Source: Spinellus fusiger (taxonomy: Eukaryota > Mucoromycota > Mucoromycetes > Mucorales > Phycomycetaceae). From it: a stretch of 64,000 bases of DNA. Position numbers and translations under genes: made by a program. The notes beneath the pieces are model-generated. The model made no database searches, had not been told where the DNA came from, and saw only the letters and a list, made by a program, of their open reading frames with translations. Shown in pieces: positions 10,910 to 21,618 of the stretch; the first letter of the stretch is position 1; each line of letters starts with the position of its first letter. The stretch spans positions 62,001-126,000 of the forward strand of contig JALLLS010000088.1 of the NCBI GenBank assembly GCA_025094145.1, given 5' to 3'.

Positions 10910-10983
10910 ACACCTTTATATTCACACCTTTATATTCACACCTTTATATTCACACCTTTATATTCACACCTTTATATTCACAC
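10910..10983 (+). repeat. 14-bp minisatellite inside the left arm
   Basis: About five copies of ACCTTTATATTCAC stand in tandem, ending in a short CA run. The inverted copy in the right arm is at about 16421-16494 with the same copy number. Confidence 0.9.
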
Positions 10984-11380
10984 ACACACACATATCTTAT
11001 CCTACCCGCAAAAGAGGAACCCAAGTCATCAAGTGAAATCAAACTGCCTTCATTGTGTGTTGACTCAAAACTACTCTGTCTATAATGACAGAGGGTTGTC
11101 TGATGACATTGTTTACTCAAATAAAAGGCCCCTGGCAAAATACAAAGCGCTATATCAAGTGTCATAAAGTGAAAGGATTGGCTAGGTTCTGTGAGAGACG
11201 AGACAATCATTTGTTCTGTTCCATTTTTTCGATGATAGAAAATGAATACATAGCTGCTATTTGAAGGGGCTTGGCTCTACAACTTGTCTGTTGCACAGTC
11301 TGTGAGAAGCAGCAAGAAAAAGTGCAAAGAGTGGGTATGTCTGATGGGTGTCAATTTGGAATAATGTTCTTGTAAAATAA

Positions 11381-11411
<31 letters not shown>

Positions 11412-11437
11412 TAAAAATAAAAATAGAGCTACACACA

Positions 11438-11659
11438 ATGACTCTGGTGTTCTATGAGATCGTGCCATGGTCCACTCTGCTGTGGTGGTTGCAGAACAAG
11501 TATGAAAATAAGAACCTCCCCGAGAAATACTTTTATGATAAGAAAGAAAGCTTTAAAGAAAAAAGTAAAGAAATAAAGCCGGTTCAGATACTCCAACTCA
11601 TGTCTGGATTCACCGTCAGGAGTCATTCTATAGAAAATATTGCTTTCTGGGAAAGATAG
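11438..11659 (+). CDS. Possible 73-residue protein within the repeat arm
   Basis: The frame begins with an ATG, reads MTLVFYEIVPWSTLLWWLQ and continues with a highly charged lysine/glutamate-rich middle. It is preserved exactly in the other arm (15750-15971, minus strand). The antisense frame (11429-11689) is also open, so either strand or neither may be coding. I recognise no family. Confidence 0.25.
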   Translation: MTLVFYEIVPWSTLLWWLQNKYENKNLPEKYFYDKKESFKEKSKEIKPVQILQLMSGFTVRSHSIENIAFWER

Positions 11660-11819
11660 GGTGTGTGGTATTGTTGTATAATTCATCACAGACTATCCTA
11701 CCTCAAGTGTGTGCTGTGGAAATCTCAAATTGAATAAATAAATCCATAGCACGAGAAGTATTCTTCACTGGTAAATGAGTAAATAAAAAGCAAACATGAT
11801 CAATGACAGAATACAATAT

Positions 11820-13012
11820 TGAATTCAGGCCATGAAAAAGGTGCATTTGCATTGTTGGAGAATAAGTTACTACGCTGATACAAATGTGCCTAGGAGTGAA
11901 TAATCTAGTAAAAAGAAGAAACAAATCCACACTATGTATTTATAAATATATATAAAGGATAAGAAAAAGAGCATCCCCTTGACTCAGAACTTTACTCTTT
12001 ACTCCTGTCCATGGGGAAATAGATCTACAGTAACAATTTAGCTATTGGCGCAAAAAAGAAAAAGAAAAAAAGAAAGAAAGCAGAAATATACTCAACGGGT
12101 GCATTGGCATCAGATGGTCCAGACCTTTGAGCAGATTCTATTGCCAAAAATAAATCAGTTACAAGCAAGTTTATTGATCAAAATAAACAAAATAACAATC
12201 GACTTGAATAGCTCACACATCGTATATTTACCAGTCAAGTACTCAAACACCAATACTAGTAGTAGAAAGGATATCTCTTTATTGTCAAAGTAGAGATCAA
12301 CTGTCTACCTAGGATAAAGCTGTCATGAAGAAATACCACACTAGCTGTAGATGATAATACCTCAGAGACCAGTGCTCTTCTTTTTGGTGCATTATACTGG
12401 ATGCCACCATGTTTATCCCCATCATAGAATTCATGTTTTTATATATTACTTTTCCTTTGGTTGATTTGATTTGATTTGATTTGATTTAATGTATTTGATT
12501 TAATAGGCCTTTATTTGCCATATCAATACCTTTCCCAGCCCCGTCATGAGTTTGAAGCACCCTTCCCATTTTTCTAGAGAATCTACTCTGGCGTAAAAGT
12601 AAACAAGCAAGGCCAATGAATCTAAAAACACATCTAGATCAGTTAGAGTAGGATTCTTAAACACTATTTTTAGCACAGTATATGTCCTTGCTACATCAAC
12701 AACCCTCTTTGTAGTAGTTTGACAGTCAAGCAAGATGCTTCTTGCCTGTTTTGCAAGAAAAACGGACACCACCAACAAACCAGAGAACTCACATATAAAT
12801 AGTTATAAGTTAATAAGTTAATAAATGACAATAGATGACAATAGATGACGAGCGATAGACTTGTTATTTTAATAAATATAAGTTTATTGTTTACACAAAT
12901 AATGAGGTTTAACGTTTAATGTATTATATCATATGATTATCTTTATCTGTAAAATGAAAAAAAAAAGTATAGTTCTATTCTACCTATCTTCTTTTGTATC
13001 CTTATTCTCAGC
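11820..13012. other. Left part of the spacer between the repeat arms
   Basis: AT-rich DNA with a GATTT pentamer run near 12463-12488. One protein-like frame is listed separately. A plus-strand frame at 12045-12293 has no ATG and no recognisable family. A TATA-like and A-rich region precedes the MATH-BTB gene. Confidence 0.4.
12500..12778 (-). pseudogene. Protein-like 92-codon fragment, unrecognised
   Basis: The minus-strand frame looks like protein, with alternating hydrophobic and charged residues (VVDVARTYTVLKIVFKNP, then DSLALLVYFYARVDSLEKW). It has no ATG near its upstream end and no exon I can join to it. It may be the 3' exon of a broken gene carried in the spacer of the inverted repeat. 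I cannot assign a family. Confidence 0.3.
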
Positions 13013-15114
13013 ATGAGTAAGTATCAGCAAAATCAATATCCAGACATTATGTGATATGACATACTTTTATAACTATTTTAATATTCTATAAGATACTATA
13101 ACCAAAGGAACAATTGTGCCTGAAGAATGTTATTATACTTGGTCACTTTCTGAATGGTCAAGTATTCCGGAAGGTTTAAACTTTTATAGTCCGTGTTTTC
13201 AAGGAATAAATTTCCAGTGGTAAGTTTATAAGACAATACGCAGCATATACGTGTTTCTAGTTTCAAGTATTAATCACATATAGGTATCTTAATGTAAGGA
13301 ATCAATTGGAATACAAATTAAGTCATACTTATAAACTTATACATTGAGCGAATATATTGAATAGATTAGTAAGGGAATAATAAGTGCTTCAGAGGTATCT
13401 CATCAGAGAAATGGATAAGCTACTTAGTTCTACATACACTTAACCTGATTACCAAGATAGCATGTTGCAATCCACCTTCATTGTGTAGAAAAATTGTCTT
13501 CAGGAAACACCAATGAATTGAAGCCAATGACTAAATATAAAATTGCCATATTACCACCTAAATCTTCTGCTATTGAATCTGTAGTAAAAGGTAACATAAT
13601 GATTTCCAAGTCATTGAATGATTTAACACACACTGAATAATTATTGATAGAATTTGCATACAACTATGGTTTAAGTAAGCAAATGACTATTAGGTAAAAG
13701 AAATTGATTTAGCTATGGTACTTTATAGATATATTTGCTGGATGGGGAGAGTCAGAGTTTATATCTCTAAAAAACGTGTGTAATTACCTTGATAATGACA
13801 CGCTTACTATCTCTGTCAAGATTGAAGAAGTAGACATTCATCAGCTGAAAGTAAAGTCAGGCCCTCTAAACCAATTTTCCTTCCAGTTTAACAGCATGCT
13901 ACTTTCACAATTCCATGACATTACAATTCGTGTCTTTGAAAGTGAAGAAGAAGAAATCAGCGAGAAAGATAACAACGAAAAAGAGGAAGATAATCAAGAG
14001 AAAAAGGAACATGCATCAAATTGCCAAAAATTTCATAGTTTCAAGTTAGTTTTAGCTACATCATCTGTATTTTTCAAAGAGTTACTTACAAGTGGCATGA
14101 GAGATTCTGATGAAAAAAGAAGTTGTTCTTCGAGGAGTAGATCCTAAAGTATTCGAGAGAATTTTAGGCTTTATGCACACAAATGAAATTCTTATACAAG
14201 ACATAGCCGATAGTACCAAAATATTGAAAGAGGCAGACAAATTTAAGATGAAAAGACTTATCTCAGAAGTTGAACAATATTTACAATTGAGAATTAACTG
14301 TAGTACTTTGTGGGAAATATGGGAAATAGCAGGCAAGTCAATATCGAACATTTGCAAATATTTTTGTACCTCAAATAGTAAATGATGACATATAGGTGAC
14401 TATAAGTGCAAAGATTTGGAAGGAAACTGTGTTTTCTTTATGATGTACAAATATTCTGATGCATTCTCTGACCCTGCATGGATAAATGTGGCGGAGAAAA
14501 TTGCCATTAAAGCCCTTCAAGTGGATAATCTTCAAAGAGATGATGACGAAAGTGTATTTTTTGAAGCTGTCATACTGTGGAAAAGAGGAAACTCTAAATT
14601 TATTAATGAAACAGAAGACTTGAATGAAGCTATATTTAAACCAGGGTCTGATTATGAGAGACTAGAAGATCAAATAGTATCTCTTGAGTGTCAACTAAAG
14701 AACCTCAAGACTATTCAACAGGAAAGAAAAAACACATCCACGGAAAACAAGGTGCCAGAGACTAGAACAACCAAAGATATGAGTCAGATCAAAGAATCCA
14801 TACGCAAAGAGATGATACTTGGGTGGAGAAAGGAGAATGCTGAATTAAGTGAAATGGATAGGATGTTTGCATCCATGATCTATTGTATCAGATTTTCGCA
14901 AATGAGAGGTGAATACATTGCAGATATTGTAGAGAACAACGTGGATGTAATGCGTGTTAGAAGAATTACTTTTTTGGTAAGTGATAGTATAGTATTGATT
15001 TATGAGTAGCTGTTTTAATACATGTTATATCAGCTTAGAGAGGCATATCGTTATCAGAACAGAAAAGATAAGAATAATGCTGATGAAGATCTAAAGAGTC
15101 GGTTTATCCAATAG
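13013..15114 (+). pseudogene. MATH-BTB-BACK domain gene with a frameshift in an A6 run
   Basis: MATH-BTB proteins usually act as substrate adaptors for Cul3 ubiquitin ligases. A four-base first exon (13013-13016) splices to 13093, giving EECYYTWSLSEWSSIPEG. Later MATH exons give KYKIAILPPKSSAIESVVK (to 13590), a short exon 13651-13674, then FAGWGESEFISLKN from 13729. The BTB part includes SFKLVLATSSVFFKELLTSG. After MRDSDEK, in the A6 run 14113-14118, the frame must lose one base to continue as EVVLRGVDPKVFERILGFM. A GC-AG intron (about 14333-14395) leads to the BACK region ending in a long charged helix and the last exon (15034-15114). The exon join around 13284-13462 is unresolved. The frameshift could be a real break or a sequencing error. 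Confidence 0.75.
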
Positions 15115-15589
15115 TATTTGTAAAATAATTTACTTCCCTTTTAACTTGAACCTTTCACTATAAATATTCATTATGCTACTATGAAGAAAAATAAATATCG
15201 ATAGAATAAAGTATCATATCAATACTGTTTTCAAATACACACTATAAAATCATTTATCATTCTTTGAAAGAATATCTGGTTTTACTAACACTTTAACTTT
15301 TATTTTCAAGCTGGCTACTTTATCATAGTAAATGGGTACTGATAGATGGTTTATTAATATTGTCAGATGTATATCCACTATTATCTAGTTTCTGACTCAC
15401 TGACTCACTCTCCTCATGCCTATAACACAGTACATGCTCCTGTTTTTCTTTTCATAGTAGCTGACTGATTCAGTACACTATTTATTGTTTAATAAAAGTT
15501 TAATAAAATTAATAGATTCAAACACACACACACACAGAGATAACTATGAGTCATAAAGCATTAAACACTCGTTTAACACTTCATTTACC
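15115..15589. other. Right part of the spacer between the repeat arms
   Basis: AT-rich 3' flank of the MATH-BTB gene with a short CA run near 15523-15535. No gene is visible. Confidence 0.4.
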
Positions 15590-15997
15590 ATATTGTATTC
15601 TGTCATTGATCATGTTTGCTTTTTATTTACTCATTTACCAGTGAAGAATACTTCTCGTGCTATGGATTTATTTATTCAATTTGAGATTTCCACAGCACAC
15701 ACTTGAGGTAGGATAGTCTGTGATGAATTATACAACAATACCACACACCCTATCTTTCCCAGAAAGCAATATTTTCTATAGAATGACTCCTGACGGTGAA
15801 TCCAGACATGAGTTGGAGTATCTGAACCGGCTTTATTTCTTTACTTTTTTCTTTAAAGCTTTCTTTCTTATCATAAAAGTATTTCTCGGGGAGGTTCTTA
15901 TTTTCATACTTGTTCTGCAACCACCACAGCAGAGTGGACCATGGCACGATCTCATAGAACACCAGAGTCATTGTGTGTAGCTCTATTTTTATTTTTA

Positions 15998-16028
<31 letters not shown>

Positions 16029-16643
16029 TTACAAGAACATTATTCCAAATTGACACCCATCAGACATACCCACTCTTTGCACTTTTTCTTGCTGCTTCTC
16101 ACAGACTGTGCAACAGACAAGTTGTAGAGCCAAGCCCCTTCAAATAGCAGCTATGTATTCATTTTCTATCATCGAAAAAATGGAACAGAACAAATGATTG
16201 TCTCGTCTCTCACAGAACCTAGCCAATCCTTTCACTTTATGACACTTGATATAGCGCTTTGTATTTTGCCAGGGGCCTTTTATTTGAGTAAACAATGTCA
16301 TCAGACAACCCTCTGTCATTATAGACAGAGTAGTTTTGAGTCAACACACAATGAAGGCAGTTTGATTTCACTTGATGACTTGGGTTCCTCTTTTGCGGGT
16401 AGGATAAGATATGTGTGTGTGTGTGAATATAAAGGTGTGAATATAAAGGTGTGAATATAAAGGTGTGAATATAAAGGTGTGAATATAAAGGTGTCAAGAC
16501 CATGAGATTATAATTATACAATAAACACTGATAAATGAGATGAATGCACTTGGCTTGAAAGTTTACAAAGAGAAAAAAGAAAGTTTCGAGAGCATTCTAT
16601 TTACATCAATTAGAAACAAATAATGATGTGGAGATCAGTATTA
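15590..16643 (-). repeat. Right arm of the 1.05-kb inverted repeat
   Basis: This is the reverse complement of 10761-11819, one AAAAT unit shorter. It contains inverted copies of the minisatellite and of the 73-codon frame (15750-15971, minus). Together the arms enclose about 3.77 kb with the MATH-BTB gene. Confidence 0.95.
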
Positions 16644-17092
16644 GAAGAGAATAATTCAAGGACTTTCATATTATAACACTATTGGCTTATGCTTGGCTTG
16701 TCTTGGATCTATATAGAATATACATTAAGATAACACTTTATATATATATATATTCCTTCCATGTTTATCGTTCTGCTAGTACATCTCCATGAACCCTACC
16801 CAACAAAGCCCCTTTTTATAATAAATAGATAGTCTACAATGGCCTCATGAATATGGTGTTTACTTTTCATCCCATGGATAGTATAGTTGAGCATAGTTAG
16901 TTTGGGGGAAAATAAAGTTTAAATATGAAGTATAATAAAACACAGCTATATACCAAAAAGATGAGACACGCTTCAGTATACATTCTATTTCTTATTGACA
17001 TTGATGATCATTGAGAATGCCTTTATTTCTGTTGTAGGAGTGAGTTTAAACATTGCTAGAATGAGAATGAAGATGACGGGAATGAGATGGAT
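16644..17092. other. Between the inverted repeat and ILV6
   Basis: AT-rich DNA including a TA dinucleotide run near 16739-16751. It is the 3' flank of the minus-strand ILV6 gene. I see no gene. Confidence 0.4.
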
Positions 17093-18368
17093 TTAACCAG
17101 GTGGAAGCATGGTAGCATCAACAGCAGTATTCTCATACGAGTGTGTTGACTGAGGTTCGTAGTTTTCATGTACAGGGGATCTAGGCATCACCATTGCACC
17201 TGCAAATATATCATAGAATGAATAGTTGATTCCTTATAGCTTGTTCATAGGTGCTGTTTACTTACCCGTTCTAGAGGCCTCAAGGATACCGAATGGGTTA
17301 CAGAGTTTCATAAAAGAAGACACTCTCTCTGGTTTAGCACATAGCTCAATGACAATAGAATCAGAAGACACATCCACAACATTGCCATTGAAAAGACGTG
17401 TCAGCTCTGTCAATGCACTTAGATGTGAAAAGGTCTCTCTTAAAATGTCAGAGGGATGTTTTGGCTCTGTTGCCTATTGACGATGTGAGTTTCTCTTTCT
17501 CTTTTGGATGGAATTACCTCTGGATAGTCTGTGAGATTTCTATCCTTGAATCGAGCATCACCATCGAATCTGGAAGTCAAGAGCTGTTCATGCAAGTGCT
17601 CAGGTCCAAGAATAGACACTTTGATCAATAGCAATTCACGCTCAATTAACTTTGTTGATGTGTAATCTAATGCAGCCCATACAGGTACCTTTTTATTTTA
17701 TTATTTTGCAATGACCGTCAGTTTATACTTATGTATTTATGTATTTATCTATCTATCTATATAAAAAACCCCCCCTCTTATCCTGATCACTTACCAAATC
17801 CTCTAATTGTCTTCTTGCCTGTTCAATCTGCACATCGCGCCCATTAAAGACAATGGTCATACGACTAAGATCAGGTACTTCTGTCTTGGCTACCACCAGA
17901 GAGTCAATGTTGAATCCACGTGCTGCCAAGACACCAGACAATCGACTGAGCACACCAGGCTCATTCTGAACAAGACAGTTGAGGATGTGGCGTACTTTAG
18001 GAGCAGAACTGGGTGCTGGGGTGTTATAAAGGATGTTCGTGACCGCTTCTTCTACAGAGGGTTCGGGAGCATCGGGGACAGGGTTGTAGCGACGTTGACG
18101 AACATGCTTTTTATAGGAAATGGCAGAAGTGGCAGAAGCAGCAGAAGAGTATGTACGAATGGCTGTGGGTCGATAAAGACAAGAAGTGGCAGGTTGGAGT
18201 GATCCTCTTGCCTGTACATCCATAGATCCATAGATCCATATTTATATTATTTATATTATTTATATTATTTATATTATTTATATTATTTAAGAATTCCTCT
18301 GTCTTTCTCTTTTTCATCCACCCACTTACCCATTGGCTTATAATACCAGTAGAAATGCCACGTAACAT
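17093..18368 (-). CDS. ILV6: Acetolactate synthase regulatory (small) subunit, mitochondrial
   Basis: The regulatory subunit activates acetohydroxyacid synthase and gives it valine feedback sensitivity in branched-chain amino acid synthesis. Five exons (18368-18330, 18211-17795, 17688-17518, 17473-17266, 17199-17093) total 942 nt, 313 residues. The N-terminus MLRGISTGIISQW followed by an Arg/Ser/Ala-rich stretch (TAIRTYSSAASATSA) is a typical mitochondrial presequence. The ACT domain is clear: HILNCLVQNEPGVLSRLSG, then GVLAARGFNIDSLVVAKTE and LSRMTIVFNG. The later region keeps VPVWAALDYTSTKLIEREL and the second ACT-like domain with ELTRLFNGNVVDVSSD. The C-terminus ends ATMLPPG. Pentanucleotide-like TTTATATTA repeats fill the first intron (18241-18290). 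Confidence 0.96.
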
Positions 18369-19284
18369 AGTATCTTTCTTCAGGGAAAAAGAGAACAGGA
18401 GCAAGATACAGTGCTTGGATCTCTACTTGTCACCCTTTTATGGCAAGCAGATAGTGCTATTGAATGAATGAGTGCTTGTGACGCAGTACTGATTCACTGT
18501 ATCACTGTTTGCGATTGGTTCATCTTGGCATCAGATCAATTACATCCGCTTGTGCTCTGCCAATGATATTTATTTGGTAAGTGACAATGCGTGACCAAAA
18601 GGCAGTCAAGGGTAGCAGGACAGCAGCATAGTATGCATTTGTTAAAGCCAATTTATTTCCGCTATTGTGCTTTTATAGTGTGTATTTTATAGTGCAGAAG
18701 ACAATGTCCAGTGTGCAATGATAAAGGATACTTTTTTGACGCATAGTGTATAATGCATGGGGAGGAGGAGGATTTACAGTGCGAAAGAGAAGAAAAGGAG
18801 ATAACATGACTTTCCATGTAACCCATTGTTAGATAATAAATAATAGATAATAGATAATAGATAATAGATAATAGATAATACTTATTACTTATTACTTATT
18901 ACCTGTGATTGATAGTGATAATAAATAATAATAGATATCTATAGTGTAGAGACGTATACTATTCTATACAAAAATATAGAAGGATGATAAAGTGCATCCT
19001 TCTAAATCATATCACCACAGCCATTATCATTCCAATCAACACCAATGCTAATACATATCCACAGCCCTAGTCATATAGGCTGATATGGCAGCAAATCCAC
19101 TCCCTCTTCGGAAATTAAAATGAATGCAACAGCACAGAGGGTGTGTTCATGTGGGTGAGGATGAAAATGATAGTCACTCTTACTTAGTCTTTCCCTATTC
19201 CCAGTGAGTTCTACTGCTGTAAGTCTATCAACGCAACCTATAGACTCTTCTTCCTAATGATGAATTGTGTCTGTACAGCAACTC
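18369..19284. other. Divergent intergenic region between ILV6 and VPS24
   Basis: No gene is seen. It contains a tandem ATAATAG run (about 18835-18885) followed by TTATTAC repeats, and presumably both promoters. A TGTACAG acceptor-like site just before the VPS24 ATG suggests a 5'-UTR intron. Confidence 0.4.
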
Positions 19285-20359
19285 ATGGCAAGCACCTTTA
19301 ATAACATTCAAAGATTCTTTGGTAAAAAGACACCAGATGAACTCGTGAGTTAGCTAGATAAACACACTCCATACAACAAACCTACTCAAATAAGAGCCTT
19401 TGCTACTGCTGCTATCTTTGTATATTGTATTCGACTGTATTCGACTGTATTCGACTGTATTTTATTGTATTCGATTGTATTCTATTGTATTCTATTGTCT
19501 CTATTGTATTCTATTGTATTCTATTGTATTCTATTGTCTCTATTTTATTTTTGGTGGTGGGGCTTGTAGGTGAAGAAATGGAGACAAGAAATAAGAGTAC
19601 AGCAGAGAGCAATACAACGACAAATCCAAGCCATTGATACAGAAGAACTTAAAGTGAAAAAGTCCATCAAACAAGCAGCTAAAAAGGGGGATATCAAGAG
19701 CTGTAAAATGTTAGCCAAGGAAGTTGTGCGTTCTCAGAAGCACAAGAGCAGGCTTTATACCAGCAAGGCACAGTTGAACTCGGTGGTGCTCCAGTTGGAA
19801 CACCAGCTAGGTAGATAGATGGATAATGAAATGGCCCACTCACTCTCTTAAGCTACTCTGAAGGTGGCTGGATCCCTACAGAAGAGTGGCCAGGTCATGA
19901 AGCTGGTCAATCAGCTAGTCAGGATGCCAGAGATTGCACAGTCTATGCAGCAAATGTCCATGGAGATGACAAAGGTAATAAGGAGTTCTACTGGGGAGCA
20001 GTGTCTGATATAAGTCTAGGCAGGGATCATGGAGGAGATGATAGGTGACACTATGGACATGATGGAGGATGAGGACTTGGAAGAAGAGGCAGAAGAGCAG
20101 ATCAACAGCATTCTATTTCAGATTACAGATGGTAAGGCCTAGTCTGTTGTGAATGGAGTGCTGAAGAAGTGATAGGATTACTTGGTGAGGCTGGTTCAGT
20201 GCCTACCTTTGAGAAACCAGCACCCGTAGAAGAAGAGTCTGATGAAGAAGATGAACCCGAACTTGATAGTATGCAAAAGAGACTTGAGGTAAGAAAGAAC
20301 GATGATGATTTAAAAGAGATGCTGTTTACTCATGAACTGACTAGGCATTGAAGGGCTAA
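19285..20359 (+). CDS. VPS24: ESCRT-III subunit Vps24/CHMP3
   Basis: Vps24 caps and remodels Snf7 polymers on endosomes during multivesicular body formation. Six exons (19285-19344, 19570-19810, 19853-19974, 20020-20131, 20167-20288, 20345-20359) total 672 nt, 223 residues, the normal family length. Diagnostic segments are the basic N-terminal helix with [16 protein letters not shown], then [38 protein letters not shown] and [19 protein letters not shown]. The acidic tail ends SMQKRLEALKG, the MIM1 helix that binds the Vps4 MIT domain. The tiny last exon was chosen because ALKG matches the family end. Intron 1 holds a TATTCGACTG/TATTCTATTG repeat (19424-19545). The downstream neighbour is another ESCRT-III gene. 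Confidence 0.96.
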
Positions 20360-20737
20360 TATGGGGCCACCCTCCCCTTCTACAGCTGTAAAGGCTCAGT
20401 GCACACCAGCAGAGACATCTCAACTGCCCAGCCTATTTCTTGTACCTTTCTTCTTTCTATACACACACATTCTATTACCCTTTTTCAACAATAGAAATAG
20501 CCCAATAGGCTGTGTTTCTTTTCTTTGTTTTTTCTTTTTCTTTCTATGCATAGAGATGGAAGAGGAAAACGAAAAAAAAAAAAAACACACACACACACAC
20601 ACATACACACATTTACCCTTTGGATTCCCTTTGGTGAGATAGCCCCACAGCAAGTGCCTTATGGACCTTTGCTACGTCATAAACTCTAATTAAAAGTCCA
20701 GGATTTCATAGTGTTGTGTTTTGTACACACTGTTTTA

Positions 20738-21618
20738 ATGAGCCACATGGAAAGTAAGTGGCATCCATTGTCAAAGGGAATGACTCACTAGGCACACCCT
20801 ACTAGAAAACCTATTTCAACTCAAGGTGAAGAATGACACTATAGATATATAACAAGCAGCTTTCTTTTTCTTTTTCTTCTTACTGAGTGTCTTTTCCTTC
20901 TTGTTTCTAGTTCACAGCAAAACAGTTGAATAAACAGTCCAAGCGGTGTCAGAAGGATGAAGTACTGGAAAAGACAAAGTTAAAAAAGGCAAGGTGTAGA
21001 GGATCAACAGTGGCTGATGGAAGTCATTAGGCTATTCAGGACGGTAATATGGAGGGAGCTCGTATTTATGCCGCCAATGCCATCCGTAAGAAGAATGAAG
21101 CCATCAACCTCCTGCGTCTCTCTTCTCGCATTGATGCTGTGGCGAGTCGTGTCCAGACTGCAGTGACAATGCACAAGGTAACAGAGTAGATCCACACACC
21201 ATGAATAACAAGAGCCCACTGTATAGGTAACGTCTTCCATGGCAAATGTAGTGAGGGGCATGGACAAGGCAATGGAATCAATGAATCTAGAAAAGGTAAA
21301 TGAGCCAATCCCAAGATAGCACAAGGGATCAACTGAAATGTTTAGATATCCATGGTCATGGACAGATTCGAATCTCAGTTTGAGGATTTGGATGTGCAGA
21401 CAGAATACATGGAAGGAGCGATGACAGGCACTACTACTCTTACAACACCTCAGAATGAAGTAGAGACCTTGATGCATCAGGTGGCTGATGAACATGGCTT
21501 GGAGATGAAGCATGAACTTGGCAAATTGAATCCAGGAGCAGCATTAAGCCAGGCAGATCAGAAAGAGAAGCATGAGGATGTGCTACTGAGTGAAAGACTG
21601 AGGGCTCTGCGTCAGTAA
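20738..21618 (+). CDS. DID2: ESCRT-III associated protein Did2/CHMP1
   Basis: Did2/CHMP1 recruits Vps4 to disassemble ESCRT-III. Six exons (20738-20753, 20806-20825, 20911-20988, 21031-21177, 21227-21295, 21346-21618) total 603 nt, 200 residues, as in the family. The start MSHMEKNLFQLKFTAKQL is assembled from two tiny exons. Clear blocks are [38 protein letters not shown] and [19 protein letters not shown]. The C-terminal MIM1 helix ends [10 protein letters not shown]. The intron after KLKK has a GC donor (GCAAGG at 20989); the nearest GT donor breaks the frame. The start could instead be the second ATG at 20747. The gene lies 378 bp downstream of VPS24 on the same strand. Confidence 0.95.

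Larger units (their letters stand above)
10761..11819 (+). repeat. Left arm of a 1.05-kb inverted repeat
   Basis: This arm is the reverse complement of 15590-16643. Matching begins outside at TAATACTGATCTCC and ends inside at ATACAATAT. Frames of 73, 86, 86 and 94 codons translate identically in the two arms, so identity is close to complete. The only difference I found is one extra AAAAT unit here near 11371-11425, giving 1059 versus 1054 bp. No target-site duplication is visible at the outer edges. Confidence 0.95.

Noticed and set aside
13591..13650. Apparent in-frame stop (TAA after THTE) in the MATH region
   Set aside because: A GTAACA...GATAG intron at 13591-13650 removes it, and splicing gives the expected MATH sequence (VVKEFAYNYG). 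It is not a nonsense mutation.
10761..16643. LTR retrotransposon interpretation of the paired repeats
   Set aside because: The arms are inverted, not direct. There is no TG...CA boundary, no polymerase or integrase frame and no primer-binding site.
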